Assembly: GCA_035689115.1 (NCBI GenBank)
Contig: DASSMA010000049.1
Coordinates: forward strand, 37,345-101,344
Length of the DNA: 64,000 nucleotides
Direction: 5' to 3'
Source of the DNA: JAHFUS01 sp035689115
GTDB lineage: Bacteria > Actinomycetota > Acidimicrobiia > Acidimicrobiales > GCA-2861595
The notes below the pieces were generated by a model. It had not been told where the DNA came from, ran no database searches, and saw only the letters and a list, made by a program, of their open reading frames with translations. Position numbers and translations under genes: made by a program. Of the stretch, positions 50,334 through 63,504 are shown one piece after another; positions within the stretch are counted from its first letter, which is position 1, and each line of letters opens with the position of its first letter.

Positions 50334-51999
50334 CACCGCTCCGGGCGCGGCCGGCCGGCGCGCCGCCGACCCGGGCCTGCTGGCCGTCCTGGCCGCCGCG
50401 CTCCTCCCGATCGCCTACTCCACCGAGCTGGAGCACCCGTTCTGGGCGCCAAAGGCGGCGCTGTGCCTGCTCCTCCTAGGCCCCGGAGCGGTGGCCGTCG
50501 CCCGGCTGGTCGCCGCCGGGGACGGGGCCGCCATGGCCGCCACCGCCTTCGTCGCCGCCGCCGGGCTGTCGGCTGCGCTCTCGGACAAGCCGGCGCTGGC
50601 CCTCGTCGGCGGCGCCAACTGGGGGACGGGGCTCCTCTTCGACGCCACGCTGGTCGGGGCCTGGGCGCTGGGCCGGCTGTGCACCGGGCACCGGAGGCGC
50701 CAGCTGGTCACGGCCGTCCTCGCCGCCGCGCTGGTCAACGCGGCCGTGGGGTGGCTCCAGGCCCGCGACCTGGTGCCCGACGTGCTCGAGAGCCCGGGCC
50801 GCTCGGCCGGGCTCATGGGCAATCCCGTCCACCTCGGCGCCCTCGCCGCCGCCGCCATCGTCCTGGCCGGGTCCCGCCTGCGCGAGGACCGGCGCTGGTA
50901 CCTGTGGGTCGGCGCGCTGGCCCTACTCGCCGGCGCCGCCCAGCTCTCCGGCGGCCGTTCGGCGGTCGGGCTCGGCCTGGTGGCCACGGCCGTGGTGGCG
51001 TGGCGGGCCGGTCCCCGGCGGGGTGCCGCGGCCGTCGCCGCGGTCGTCGCCGGGGCCCTGGTCGCCTCCGTCTGGGCGGGCGGGAAGGCCGTCACCGGCT
51101 CGTCGCGCGCCGTCGGCCAGGAGTCGACGGCCCAGGTGGGCGAGCGGATCGACCTGTGGCGGCTCAGCGTCGGCGCCATCGGCCGGCGGCCGCTGCTCGG
51201 CTGGGGCCCTGACCGTTTCGAGGCGGCCACCACGCCCCGCTACGTGCCGCCGGTCACCGAGGGCGGCCGCCAGATCTACCGGGACGCCCACAACTGGGTC
51301 GTCGAGTACGCCACGACCACCGGGCTGGTCGGGCTCGGGCTGCTGGTGGCGTGGCTCGCGCTGGCGGCGCGTGACGCCCGCGGCCCGCTGGCTGCCGTCG
51401 CCGCCGTCGCCGGGGTCTTCCTGCTCTTCGAGCCGCTGTCGGTCAGCCTGTGCCCCCTGGCGTTGCTCGCCCTCGGCGCGTCGACGCGTGGCCCGCCCCT
51501 TCCCGCCGCCGGGCCGGCCTGGCGGGCGGCGGCCGTCGCCGGGCTCCTCGTCGGCGCTGGCTTCGCCGTCGTGCTCCTCGCCGGCGAGGTGCGCCTGCGG
51601 CAGGCCACGCTGGACATCTCGCGCGACCGGTACCGGCAGGCGGCCCCCCTCCTGCCGGCGTGGCCGGACGTGTCGCTGGCCGGCGCACGGGTAGAGGCGT
51701 ACTTCGGGCTCCACGACGAGGCGGCCCGGCGGGCGACCCTCGAGCTGGCCCGCCAGGCCACCCGGCGCGACCCGGCGTCGTCGCAGGCGTGGGCGTACCT
51801 GGGACAGCTGGAGCGGGTCTGGGGGAGCGAGCAGCGGGCGAGAGCGGCCCTCGACGCCGCCCTGCGCCGGGACCCGTGGCTGGCCGAGGCCCTGGAGCGG
51901 CGGGCCTCCCTGGCCCGCAGCGGCGGGGAGGACGGGGTGCTGGCCGACGTGTGCGGGCGCCTGAAGACGTTGGGCCGCACCACGCCGTCGTGCCGGTGA
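50305..51999 (+). CDS. O-antigen-ligase/Wzy-like membrane protein with TPR-like tail
   Basis: 564 residues from a GTG at 50305; a CTG at 50326 next to the nusB stop is an alternative. Ten or more membrane helices fill residues 25-440. The large exposed loop carries the Wzy_C-type pattern RIDLWRLSVGAIGRRPLLGWGPDRFE and, after it, RDAHNWVVEYATTTGLVG with the His-Asn pair typical of the ligase family. A soluble C-terminal tail (about 450-564) has two TPR-like repeats (SSQAWAYLGQLERVWGSEQR). It may polymerise or ligate a cell-surface glycan; the substrate is unknown. Confidence 0.75.
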   Translation: MSPPRCALADTAPGAAGRRAADPGLLAVLAAALLPIAYSTELEHPFWAPKAALCLLLLGPGAVAVARLVAAGDGAAMAATAFVAAAGLSAALSDKPALALVGGANWGTGLLFDATLVGAWALGRLCTGHRRRQLVTAVLAAALVNAAVGWLQARDLVPDVLESPGRSAGLMGNPVHLGALAAAAIVLAGSRLREDRRWYLWVGALALLAGAAQLSGGRSAVGLGLVATAVVAWRAGPRRGAAAVAAVVAGALVASVWAGGKAVTGSSRAVGQESTAQVGERIDLWRLSVGAIGRRPLLGWGPDRFEAATTPRYVPPVTEGGRQIYRDAHNWVVEYATTTGLVGLGLLVAWLALAARDARGPLAAVAAVAGVFLLFEPLSVSLCPLALLALGASTRGPPLPAAGPAWRAAAVAGLLVGAGFAVVLLAGEVRLRQATLDISRDRYRQAAPLLPAWPDVSLAGARVEAYFGLHDEAARRATLELARQATRRDPASSQAWAYLGQLERVWGSEQRARAALDAALRRDPWLAEALERRASLARSGGEDGVLADVCGRLKTLGRTTPSCR

Positions 52000-52004
52000 C
52001 GTGC

Positions 52005-52010
52005 TACGGT
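52005..52010 (+). promoter_or_regulatory. -10 box TACGGT of the pyr operon
   Basis: TACGGT lies 61 bases before the pyrR ATG. A transcript starting about 7 bases later would have a leader of roughly 48 bases that contains the PyrR-type hairpin. No convincing -35 box is seen. Confidence 0.45.
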
Positions 52011-52027
52011 CGGGTCCTGACCGTGAA

Positions 52028-52047
52028 GCGGGTTCCGTGAGGCCCGC
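52028..52047 (+). promoter_or_regulatory. PyrR-binding-type hairpin in the pyr leader
   Basis: Stem GCGGG/CCCGC encloses TTCCGTGAGG. The loop resembles the PyrR recognition consensus (UCCNGNGAGG), one base shorter. It lies 18 bases before the pyrR ATG and just before the ribosome site AGGAAGG, so PyrR with bound UMP could block translation, as described for mycobacteria. The match was made by eye. Confidence 0.6.
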
Positions 52048-52065
52048 ACGGCAGGAAGGCACCGC

Positions 52066-52631
52066 ATGGCCGAACGTGAACGTGCGCTGGCGCCCCCCCG
52101 AGGGGGCGTCTTCCGCGCCAGGGCCCAGGTGATGTCGGCCGACGACGTCCGCCGCGCTGTCACCCGCATCGCCCACGAGGTGCTGGAGCGCAACCACGGG
52201 CTGGAGGGCCTTGCCCTGGTGGGGATGCAGACCGGGGGCGTGCCGCTGGCCAACCGGCTGGCCGCCGAGCTGGAGCGCATCGAGGGCACGGCCGTGCCCG
52301 TCGGCACCCTCGACGCCACCTTCTACCGAGACGACATCGGGCTGCGTCCGCTCGTCCCGGAGGCGGTCACCGACATCTCCTTCGACCTCACGGGGAGCAC
52401 CGTGGTGCTGGTCGACGACGTGCTGTTCACCGGCCGCACGGTGCGGGCCGCGCTGAACGCCCTCAACGACTACGGCCGCCCGCGCGCCGTGCAGCTGGCG
52501 GTGCTGGTCGACCGCGGCCACCGGGAGCTGCCCATCCGGCCCGACTACGTGGGCAAGAACCTGCCGACGGCCCGCAACGAGGTGGTGGACGCCACCGAGC
52601 ACGGAGTCGTCCTCGGTGAGGTGCTTTCTCG

Positions 52632-52635
<4 letters not shown>
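52066..52635 (+). CDS. pyrR: Pyrimidine operon regulator PyrR
   Basis: 189 residues. RNA-binding regulator with a phosphoribosyltransferase fold; many members also have uracil phosphoribosyltransferase activity. It shows GLALVGMQTGGVPLANRLA, the dimer loop LDATFYRDDI, the PRPP motif TVVLVDDVLFTGRTVRAAL and VDRGHRELPIRPDYVGKNLP. The ribosome site AGGAAGG precedes the ATG. It should bind the hairpin in its own leader. The stop overlaps pyrB (ATGA). Confidence 0.96.
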
Positions 52636-53555
<920 letters not shown>

Positions 53556-53559
53556 GCGG

Positions 53560-54827
53560 ATGATCCTCCGGGGCGGCACCGTGGTCGACGCCGGCGGGTC
53601 GCGGCGGGCCGACGTGGCCGTCGACGGCGGCGTGGTGGCCGAGGTGGGCGAGTCGCTCGACACCGCCGGCGCCCGGGTGTTGGACGCCGGCGGCTGCCTG
53701 GTGGCGCCGGGGCTGGTCGACCTCCACGCCCACCTGCGCGAGCCCGGGCGGGAGGAGGCGGAGACGGTGGAGACGGCCGCCCGGGCCGCCGCCCTGGGCG
53801 GCTACACCGCCGTCGTCGCCATGCCCAACACCGAGCCGGCCATCGACTCGGCGGCGGTCGTCCGCCAGGTGCTCGACCTGGGAGCCGGGGCGGCGTGCGA
53901 CGTGCGCGTGGCCGGCGCCATCACGGTGGGCCGGGAGGGGAAGCTGCTGGCCCCGCTGGCCGAGATGGCGGCGCTCGGCGTCACCCTGTTCACCGACGAC
54001 GGCAACGGCGTGCAGGACGCCCGGCTCATGCGGCGGGCCCTGGAGTACGCCTCGGCGCTCGGCGTCACCCTGGGCCAGCACTGCGAGGACGACGCGCTGG
54101 CCGCCGGGGGCCACATGCACGAGGGCGAGTGGTCGAGCCGCCTGGGCCTGCCCGGCATCCCGGCCGAGGCCGAGGAGCTGATGGTGGCGCGCGACATCGC
54201 CCTGTGCCGGCTCACCGGCGGGCGGGTCCACTTCCTCCACCTGTCCACCGCCGGCAGCCTCCAGCTGGTGGCGGCCGCCCGGGCCGCCGGCCTGCCGGTC
54301 ACCGCCGAGGTCGCCCCCCACCACTTCACCCTCACCCACGCCGACGTCGCCGGCTACGACCCGGTGTTCAAGGTGAACCCGCCGCTGCGCACGGCGGCCG
54401 ACGTGGAGGCGGTGAAGGAGGCGCTGGAGGCCGGCGTCGTCGACGCCATCGCCACCGACCACGCCCCCCACGCCCAGGAGTTCAAGGAGGCGCCGTTCGA
54501 CCAGGCGCCCCCGGGCATGCTGGGCCTGGAGACGGCCCTCGCCCTGTGCCTCACCGAGCTGCACCTGCCGGTCGAGCGGGTCCTCGGGTACCTGTCGTGG
54601 CAGCCGGCCCGCATCGCCGGGATGGCCGGCCAGCACGGCGGCCCGGTGGCCGAAGGGGCCCCGGCCAACCTGTGCGTGATCGACCCCGAGGCCACCTGGG
54701 TGGTCGACCCCGCCCGGCTGGCCAGCCGCAGCCGCAACACGCCCTACACCGACCGCAAGCTGCAAGGCCGCGTCCGCCACACCGTGCTGCGGGGCGAGCC
54801 CGTGGTCGTCGACGGCGAGGCCCTCCG

Positions 54828-54831
<4 letters not shown>
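53560..54831 (+). CDS. pyrC: Dihydroorotase
   Basis: 423 residues from the ATG at 53560; a TTG at 53545 inside pyrB would add five residues. Class I dihydroorotase of the amidohydrolase fold: metal ligands in VDLHAHLREPGREE, the GYTAVVAMPNTEPA strand, HCEDD, HLSTAGSLQL, and the catalytic Asp in ATDHAPHAQEFKE. It closes carbamoyl aspartate to dihydroorotate. In some bacteria class I enzymes form a complex with PyrB. The stop overlaps the carA ATG. Confidence 0.96.
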
Positions 54832-59246
<4,415 letters not shown>

Positions 59247-59247
<1 letters not shown>

Positions 59248-60164
59248 TGGACCTGTCCACGACCATCGGGTCGGTGACGCTGCCGAACCCGGTGATGACG
59301 GCGTCGGGGACGTCGGGGCACGGGGCGGAGCTGGAGGCCTACTTCCCCCTCGCCTCCCTGGGCGCCGTCGTCGTGAAGTCCGTGTCGGCCGAGGCGTGGG
59401 CGGGCAACCCGGCGCCGCGGCTGCACGAGGTGCCGGGCGGGATGCTCAACTCCGTCGGCCTCCAGGGACCGGGGGTGGAGGCGTGGCTGGAGCACGACCT
59501 CCCCCGCCTACAGGCGACCGGGGCCCGGGTCGTGGTGTCGATCTGGGGCACCTCGGTGGAGGGGTACGGCAAGGCGGCGGCCATGCTGCGGGGGGCGCCG
59601 GCGTGCGTGGTGGCGGTGGAGGTGAACCTGTCGTGCCCCAACGTGGAGGCCCGGCGGTCGGTGTTCGCCCACTCGGCGTCGGCCACCGCCGACGCGGTGG
59701 AGGCCACGGCCGCCTGCGGCCTGCCCCGGTGGGCCAAGCTGAGTCCCAACGTCACCGACCTCCCCGAGATCGCCGGCGCCGCCCTCGGTGCGGGGGCCGA
59801 GGCGCTCACGCTGGTCAACACCGTCATGGGCATGGCCGTCGACCCGGTGGCCCGCCGGCCGGTGCTGGGTGCGGGCGGGGGCGGGCTGTCGGGACCGGCC
59901 GTGCACCCGGTCGCCGTGCGGTCGGTGTACGAGGTGCGGGCCGCCTTCCCCTCGGCGTCCATCGTGGGGGTCGGCGGCGTGTCGTCGGGCGCCGACGCCG
60001 CCGAGCTGCTGGTGGCGGGGGCGTCGGCCGTGCAGGTCGGTACGGCCACCTTCGCCGACCCCCGGGCGCCCGCCCGCGTGCTCGACGGGCTTTCGCAGTG
60101 GTGTGCACGACACAATGTGTCCGCCGTATCGGAGCTGATCGGAGCAGCCCATGTCGCAGGTTGA
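59247..60164 (+). CDS. pyrD: Dihydroorotate dehydrogenase, class 1 type
   Basis: 305 residues with a GTG start. FMN barrel with MTASGTSGHGAELEAYFPLA, PGGMLNSVGLQGPG, and the catalytic base Cys in VEVNLSCPNVEARRSV. A Cys base and the short length point to class 1 (the NAD-linked 1B form), whereas class 2 quinone enzymes use Ser and carry a membrane helix. Class 1B enzymes need the iron-sulfur flavoprotein PyrK, which is not in this operon. LVNTVMGMAVD and GVGGVSSGADAAELL bind FMN. Confidence 0.93.
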
Positions 60165-60888
60165 GACCGTCCCCCGCCGCGAGGCCGACGTCCGTAACCG
60201 CCTGGCCATCGCCCTCGACGTCGACGACCTGGTAGAGGCCCAGCGCATCGCCAAGGAGGTCCGGCCCTGGTTCGGCGTGGCCAAGATCGGCCTCGAGCTG
60301 TACACGGCGTGCGGGCCCGACGCCGTGGTGGAGATGATCGAGTGCGGCTACCGGGTGTTCCTCGACCTCAAGCTGCACGACATCCCCACCACCGTGCGGC
60401 GGGCGGCCCACGTCATCGGCGCCCTCGGGGCGACGTACCTCACGCTCCATGCCGCCGGCGGGTCGCCCATGCTGCGGGCCGGCGTGGAGGGCTTCGCCAA
60501 CGGCGCCGGCAACGCCGGCCTGCCGGCGCCCACCGCTCTCGCCGTCACCGTCCTCACCAGCGACGGCGACGCCCCTGCCCACATCCTCCCCAAGCGCGTG
60601 CGGGTGGCGGTGGAGTCGGGATGCCGCGGCATCGTGTGCGCGGCCAGCGACGTGAAGCAGGCCAAGGAGTTCGCGCCCCGCCTCGTCACCGTGGTCCCCG
60701 GCATCCGCCCGGCGGGGGCGGCCCTCGACGACCAGGTGAAGGTGTCCACGCCCCAGGGGGCGCTGGCCGCCGGCGCCGACCTGCTGGTGATCGGGCGGGC
60801 CGTCACCGCCGCCGCCGACCGGGCGCGGGCGGCCGCCGATCTGGTGGGGCCGCTCTCGTTGGAACGGCGGGGCGCAGAACGGAACTAG
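60151..60888 (+). CDS. pyrF: Orotidine 5'-phosphate decarboxylase
   Basis: 245 residues, starting 14 bases before the pyrD stop. Catalytic motif VFLDLKLHDIPTTVRRAA with the Asp-Lys pair, preceded by RLAIALDVDD, and the phosphate site VVPGIRPAGAALDDQ and VIGRAVTAA. This motif layout is the short bacterial type (group I), not the larger mycobacterial type. It makes UMP and ends the pyrimidine operon. Confidence 0.96.
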   Translation: MSQVETVPRREADVRNRLAIALDVDDLVEAQRIAKEVRPWFGVAKIGLELYTACGPDAVVEMIECGYRVFLDLKLHDIPTTVRRAAHVIGALGATYLTLHAAGGSPMLRAGVEGFANGAGNAGLPAPTALAVTVLTSDGDAPAHILPKRVRVAVESGCRGIVCAASDVKQAKEFAPRLVTVVPGIRPAGAALDDQVKVSTPQGALAAGADLLVIGRAVTAAADRARAAADLVGPLSLERRGAERN

Positions 60889-61117
60889 TCGCCTCGCAAG
60901 CAGAGCTTGCTCGGCGAGTTTGACGTGCCGCCCTCCGGGCGGCGCCAGGCCGCCGACCGGCTCCGCCGGATCGGCGGCTTCCCTGCGGGGGGCTCCGCCC
61001 CCCGCACCCCCGACTTGCCGGCAGCCATAGGGGGCGCCCGCGGCGCCGGGGGTGGCCGCCGGCACTGCGGTCGGCGCGAGGCCATCCGGGCGTAGATCGC
61101 TCGCCGGTCGTCGCGCT
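60889..61117. other. Hairpin-rich spacer after the pyr operon
   Basis: About 230 bases without a convincing gene. At least three stem-loops lie in a row: GCAAGC/GCTTGC (60896-60910), GCCGCCC/GGGCGGC (60927-60943) and GCGGGGGGC/GCCCCCCGC (60985-61005), plus further GGCTCCGCC-type repeats. They probably end pyr transcription. No T-run is present. Confidence 0.6.
60985..61005 (+). terminator. 9-bp GC hairpin downstream of pyrF
   Basis: Stem GCGGGGGGC with loop TCC, perfect over 9 bp. It is the strongest of several hairpins in this spacer and could stop transcription before mihF. Confidence 0.5.
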
Positions 61118-61122
61118 ATGGT
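61117..61122 (+). promoter_or_regulatory. -10 box TATGGT before mihF
   Basis: TATGGT ends 7 bases before the GTG at 61130 and there is no ribosome site. An in-frame ATG lies inside the box, so the GTG is the likelier start. Confidence 0.5.
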
Positions 61123-61129
61123 GCCCGGC

Positions 61130-61450
61130 GTGGCGCTCCCTCCGAACCTCAGTCCCGAGGATCGGCAGGCGGCCCTCGCCAAGGCGGCACAGAGCAGGCG
61201 GCAGCGGGCCGAGCTGAAGGAGAAGCTCAAGATGGGCTCCCTCAGTCTGCCGGAGGTGCTCGAGCTCGCCGAGCGCGACGAGGTCGTCGGCCGAACCCAT
61301 GTGGTCGCCGTCCTCGAATCCCTGCCCGGTCTCGGCAAGGTCAAGGCCAGGCGGGTCATGGAGGCGGTCGGCATCAGCGGCAACCGCCGGCTCCAGGGTC
61401 TCGGGAAGCAGCAGCGGGAACGCCTGCTGAAGGAGCTGGCGAAGCCCTGA
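61130..61450 (+). CDS. mihF: Actinobacterial integration host factor mIHF
   Basis: 106 residues from the GTG, giving MALPPNLSPEDRQAALAKAA, the usual mIHF N-terminus. An ATG 12 bases earlier overlaps the -10 box. The helical DNA-binding core has SRRQRAELKEKLKMGSLSLP, DEVVGRTHVVAVLESLPGLG and KARRVMEAVGISGNRRLQGL, a helix-two-turn-helix like S13 proteins. mIHF is an essential nucleoid protein in mycobacteria and is specific to actinobacteria, so it supports the phylum assignment. gmk follows without a gap. Confidence 0.95.
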   Translation: MALPPNLSPEDRQAALAKAAQSRRQRAELKEKLKMGSLSLPEVLELAERDEVVGRTHVVAVLESLPGLGKVKARRVMEAVGISGNRRLQGLGKQQRERLLKELAKP

Positions 61451-61455
61451 TCCTC

Positions 61456-62004
61456 GTGGTGTCGGGGCCCGGCGGGGTGGGCAAGGGCACGCTCGTCGCC
61501 CGCCTGTGCGCCGCCCACCCCGAGCTGTGGCTCAGCCGGTCGTGGACCACCAGACCCCGTCGCCCGGGCGAGCCGGCCGACGCCTACACCTTCGTCGACC
61601 GGCAGCGCTTCCTCGACAGGGTCGACGAGGACGGGTTCCTCGAGTGGGCCGAGCTGCCCGCCACCGGCGAGCTGTACGGCACGCCGTGGCCCGACCCGCC
61701 GCCCGGCGCCGACGTGGTGCTCGAGATCGACGTCCAGGGTGCCGCCCAGGTCCTCGAGCGCCATCCCGACGCGGCCGTCGTGCTGGTGGTGGCGCCGTCG
61801 GCCGAGGAGCAGGCGGCCCGGATGCGCAAGCGGGGCGACGACGAGGACCACATCGCCCGGCGGCTGGCCCTCGGGCGGGAGGAGGAGGAGCGGGGCCGCC
61901 AGCTGGCGGCCGACGTGGTGGTGAACGACGACGTCGACCGGGCTGTCGACGAGCTGGCCGGTATACTTCGACGCCACCGAGAACGGCCGGCGCCGGCATC
62001 CTGA
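61456..62004 (+). CDS. gmk: Guanylate kinase
   Basis: 182 residues from the GTG at 61456. That start cuts the first beta-strand: ILVVSGPGGVGKGTLV would be complete only from a CTG at 61447, which overlaps the mihF stop as CTGA. GMP-binding parts SRSWTTRPRRPGEPADAYTF, FLEWAELPATGELYGTP and VVLEIDVQGAAQVLE are present, as is the lid RMRKRGDDEDHIARRL. It phosphorylates GMP and feeds GTP and ppGpp pools. The order mihF-gmk-rpoZ-coaBC-metK is typical of actinobacteria. Confidence 0.94.
   Translation: MVSGPGGVGKGTLVARLCAAHPELWLSRSWTTRPRRPGEPADAYTFVDRQRFLDRVDEDGFLEWAELPATGELYGTPWPDPPPGADVVLEIDVQGAAQVLERHPDAAVVLVVAPSAEEQAARMRKRGDDEDHIARRLALGREEEERGRQLAADVVVNDDVDRAVDELAGILRRHRERPAPAS
61962..61967 (+). 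promoter_or_regulatory. Possible -10 box TATACT for rpoZ
   Basis: TATACT lies inside the end of gmk, 65 bases before the rpoZ ATG. It is the closest match to the TATAAT consensus in this part of the window, but no good -35 box was found. Confidence 0.35.
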
Positions 62005-62032
62005 GCGCCGCCGTCCGACACCTGGAGCCGAG

Positions 62033-62305
62033 ATGACGCAGCGCCGCCGCAACACGATGATGGACCCGCCCGTCGAGTCCCTGCTCGACAAGGTGGACTC
62101 CAAGTTCACGCTCGTCACCCTGTCCGCCCGCAGGGGCCGGCAGATCAACTCCTACTTCAACCAGCTGGGCGAGGGCCTTGGATCCATCGTCCCCCCTCAG
62201 GTGACGTCGGTGTCCCGCAAGCCGCTGTCGATCGCCCTCGAGGAGATCGCCGCCGAGAAGATCCGCTACCAGCGCACCGACACTGGCGAGGAGTCGGCGG
62301 AGTAG
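62033..62305 (+). CDS. rpoZ: RNA polymerase omega subunit
   Basis: 90 residues. Omega binds the beta-prime subunit and helps its folding. Conserved parts are PPVESLLDKVDSKFTLVTLS, ARRGRQINSYFNQLGEGLG and the C-terminal helix SIALEEIAAEKIRY. The start ATG is preceded by GGAGCCGAG. The sequence keeps the actinobacterial form with a short N-terminal extension. The next start is 2 bases after its stop. Confidence 0.95.
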   Translation: MTQRRRNTMMDPPVESLLDKVDSKFTLVTLSARRGRQINSYFNQLGEGLGSIVPPQVTSVSRKPLSIALEEIAAEKIRYQRTDTGEESAE

Positions 62306-62307
62306 CG

Positions 62308-63504
62308 ATGCTGGCCGGACGCCGGGTCGTCCTCGGCGTCTGCGGCGGCATCGCCGCGTACAAGGCGGTCGAGGTGTGCCGGCGGCTGGTCGACGCCGGC
62401 GCCTTCGTCTCGCCGGTGCTCACCGAGGGGGCGACGCGCTTCGTGGGCGAGGTGACGTTCTCCGCCCTGGCCTCCGAGAGGGCCCGGACGTCGCTGTTCG
62501 ACGACGCCGACCCGATCCCGCACACCACCCTCGGCCGGGCGGCCGACGTGGTGGTGGTGGCGCCGGCCACCGCCCGGGTCCTCGGGACCTACGCGGCGGG
62601 CATCTCCGACGACCTGCTCACCGCCACCCTGCTGGCCACCCGGGCGCCGGTGGTGGTGTGCCCGGCCATGCACACCGAGATGTGGGAGCACCCGGCCACG
62701 CGCGACAACATCGACCTGCTGCGCCGGCGGGGCGTCCACGTGGTCGAGCCCGGCACCGGGCGGCTGGCCGGCGGCGACGAGGGGCCGGGCCGGCTGGCCG
62801 AGCCGGCCGACATCGTGGCCGCCGTGGAAACGGTGCTCGCCAGCGCCTCCGACCTGGCCGGCCGGCGGGTGGTGGTGACCGCCGGCGGCACCCGCGAGCC
62901 CATCGACGCGGTGCGGTTCGTGGGCAACCGGTCGTCGGGCAAGCAGGGCCACGCCCTCGCCGACGAGGCGGCCGCCCGCGGCGCCGCCGTCACCCTCGTC
63001 ACCACGGTCGACCGGTCGGCGGCACCGGGCGTCACCGTCGTCCGCGTCGGCACGGCGGCGGAGATGGAGGAGGCCGTGCTGGCGGCGGCCGGGGAGGCCG
63101 ACCTGGTCGTCATGGCGGCCGCCGTCGCCGACTTCCGCCCCAAGGCCCCCGCCACCGGCAAATGGAAGAAGGCCGACGGTGTTCCCGAGATCGTGCTCGA
63201 GCCGACGCCCGACATCCTCGCCGGCCTCGGGGCGGCCAAGCGGCCCGGCCAGGTGCTCGTCGGCTTCGCCGCCGAGACCGACGACCTGGTGGCCTCGGCC
63301 AGGCAGAAGCTGGCCGCCAAGCACCTCGACCTGGTCGTGGCCAACGACGTGTCGGAGCCTGGTGCCGGTTTCGACGCCGACACCAACCGCGTCGTCCTCG
63401 TGACGGCCGGCGGCGAGGCCCAGGAACTAGCCTTGGCACCGAAGCGAGAGGTGGCCCGGGCGGTCATCGACGCAGCCGCCTCCCTCCTGAGGAGATCCTC
63501 TTGA
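62308..63504 (+). CDS. coaBC: Bifunctional phosphopantothenoylcysteine synthetase/decarboxylase
   Basis: 398 residues. The N-terminal CoaC flavoprotein part (1-180) has RRVVLGVCGGIAAYKAVEV, VVVVAPATARVLGTYAAGIS and PAMHTEMWEHPAT, in which His replaces the Asn of the usual PxMNxxMW motif. The CoaB part follows with VVVTAGGTREPIDAVRFVGN, AVADFRPK, and the Lys in KPGQVLVGFAAETDD-like sequence KRPGQVLVGFAAET. It makes 4'-phosphopantetheine for coenzyme A. The TGA stop overlaps the metK TTG (TTGA). Confidence 0.95.
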   Translation: MLAGRRVVLGVCGGIAAYKAVEVCRRLVDAGAFVSPVLTEGATRFVGEVTFSALASERARTSLFDDADPIPHTTLGRAADVVVVAPATARVLGTYAAGISDDLLTATLLATRAPVVVCPAMHTEMWEHPATRDNIDLLRRRGVHVVEPGTGRLAGGDEGPGRLAEPADIVAAVETVLASASDLAGRRVVVTAGGTREPIDAVRFVGNRSSGKQGHALADEAAARGAAVTLVTTVDRSAAPGVTVVRVGTAAEMEEAVLAAAGEADLVVMAAAVADFRPKAPATGKWKKADGVPEIVLEPTPDILAGLGAAKRPGQVLVGFAAETDDLVASARQKLAAKHLDLVVANDVSEPGAGFDADTNRVVLVTAGGEAQELALAPKREVARAVIDAAASLLRRSS

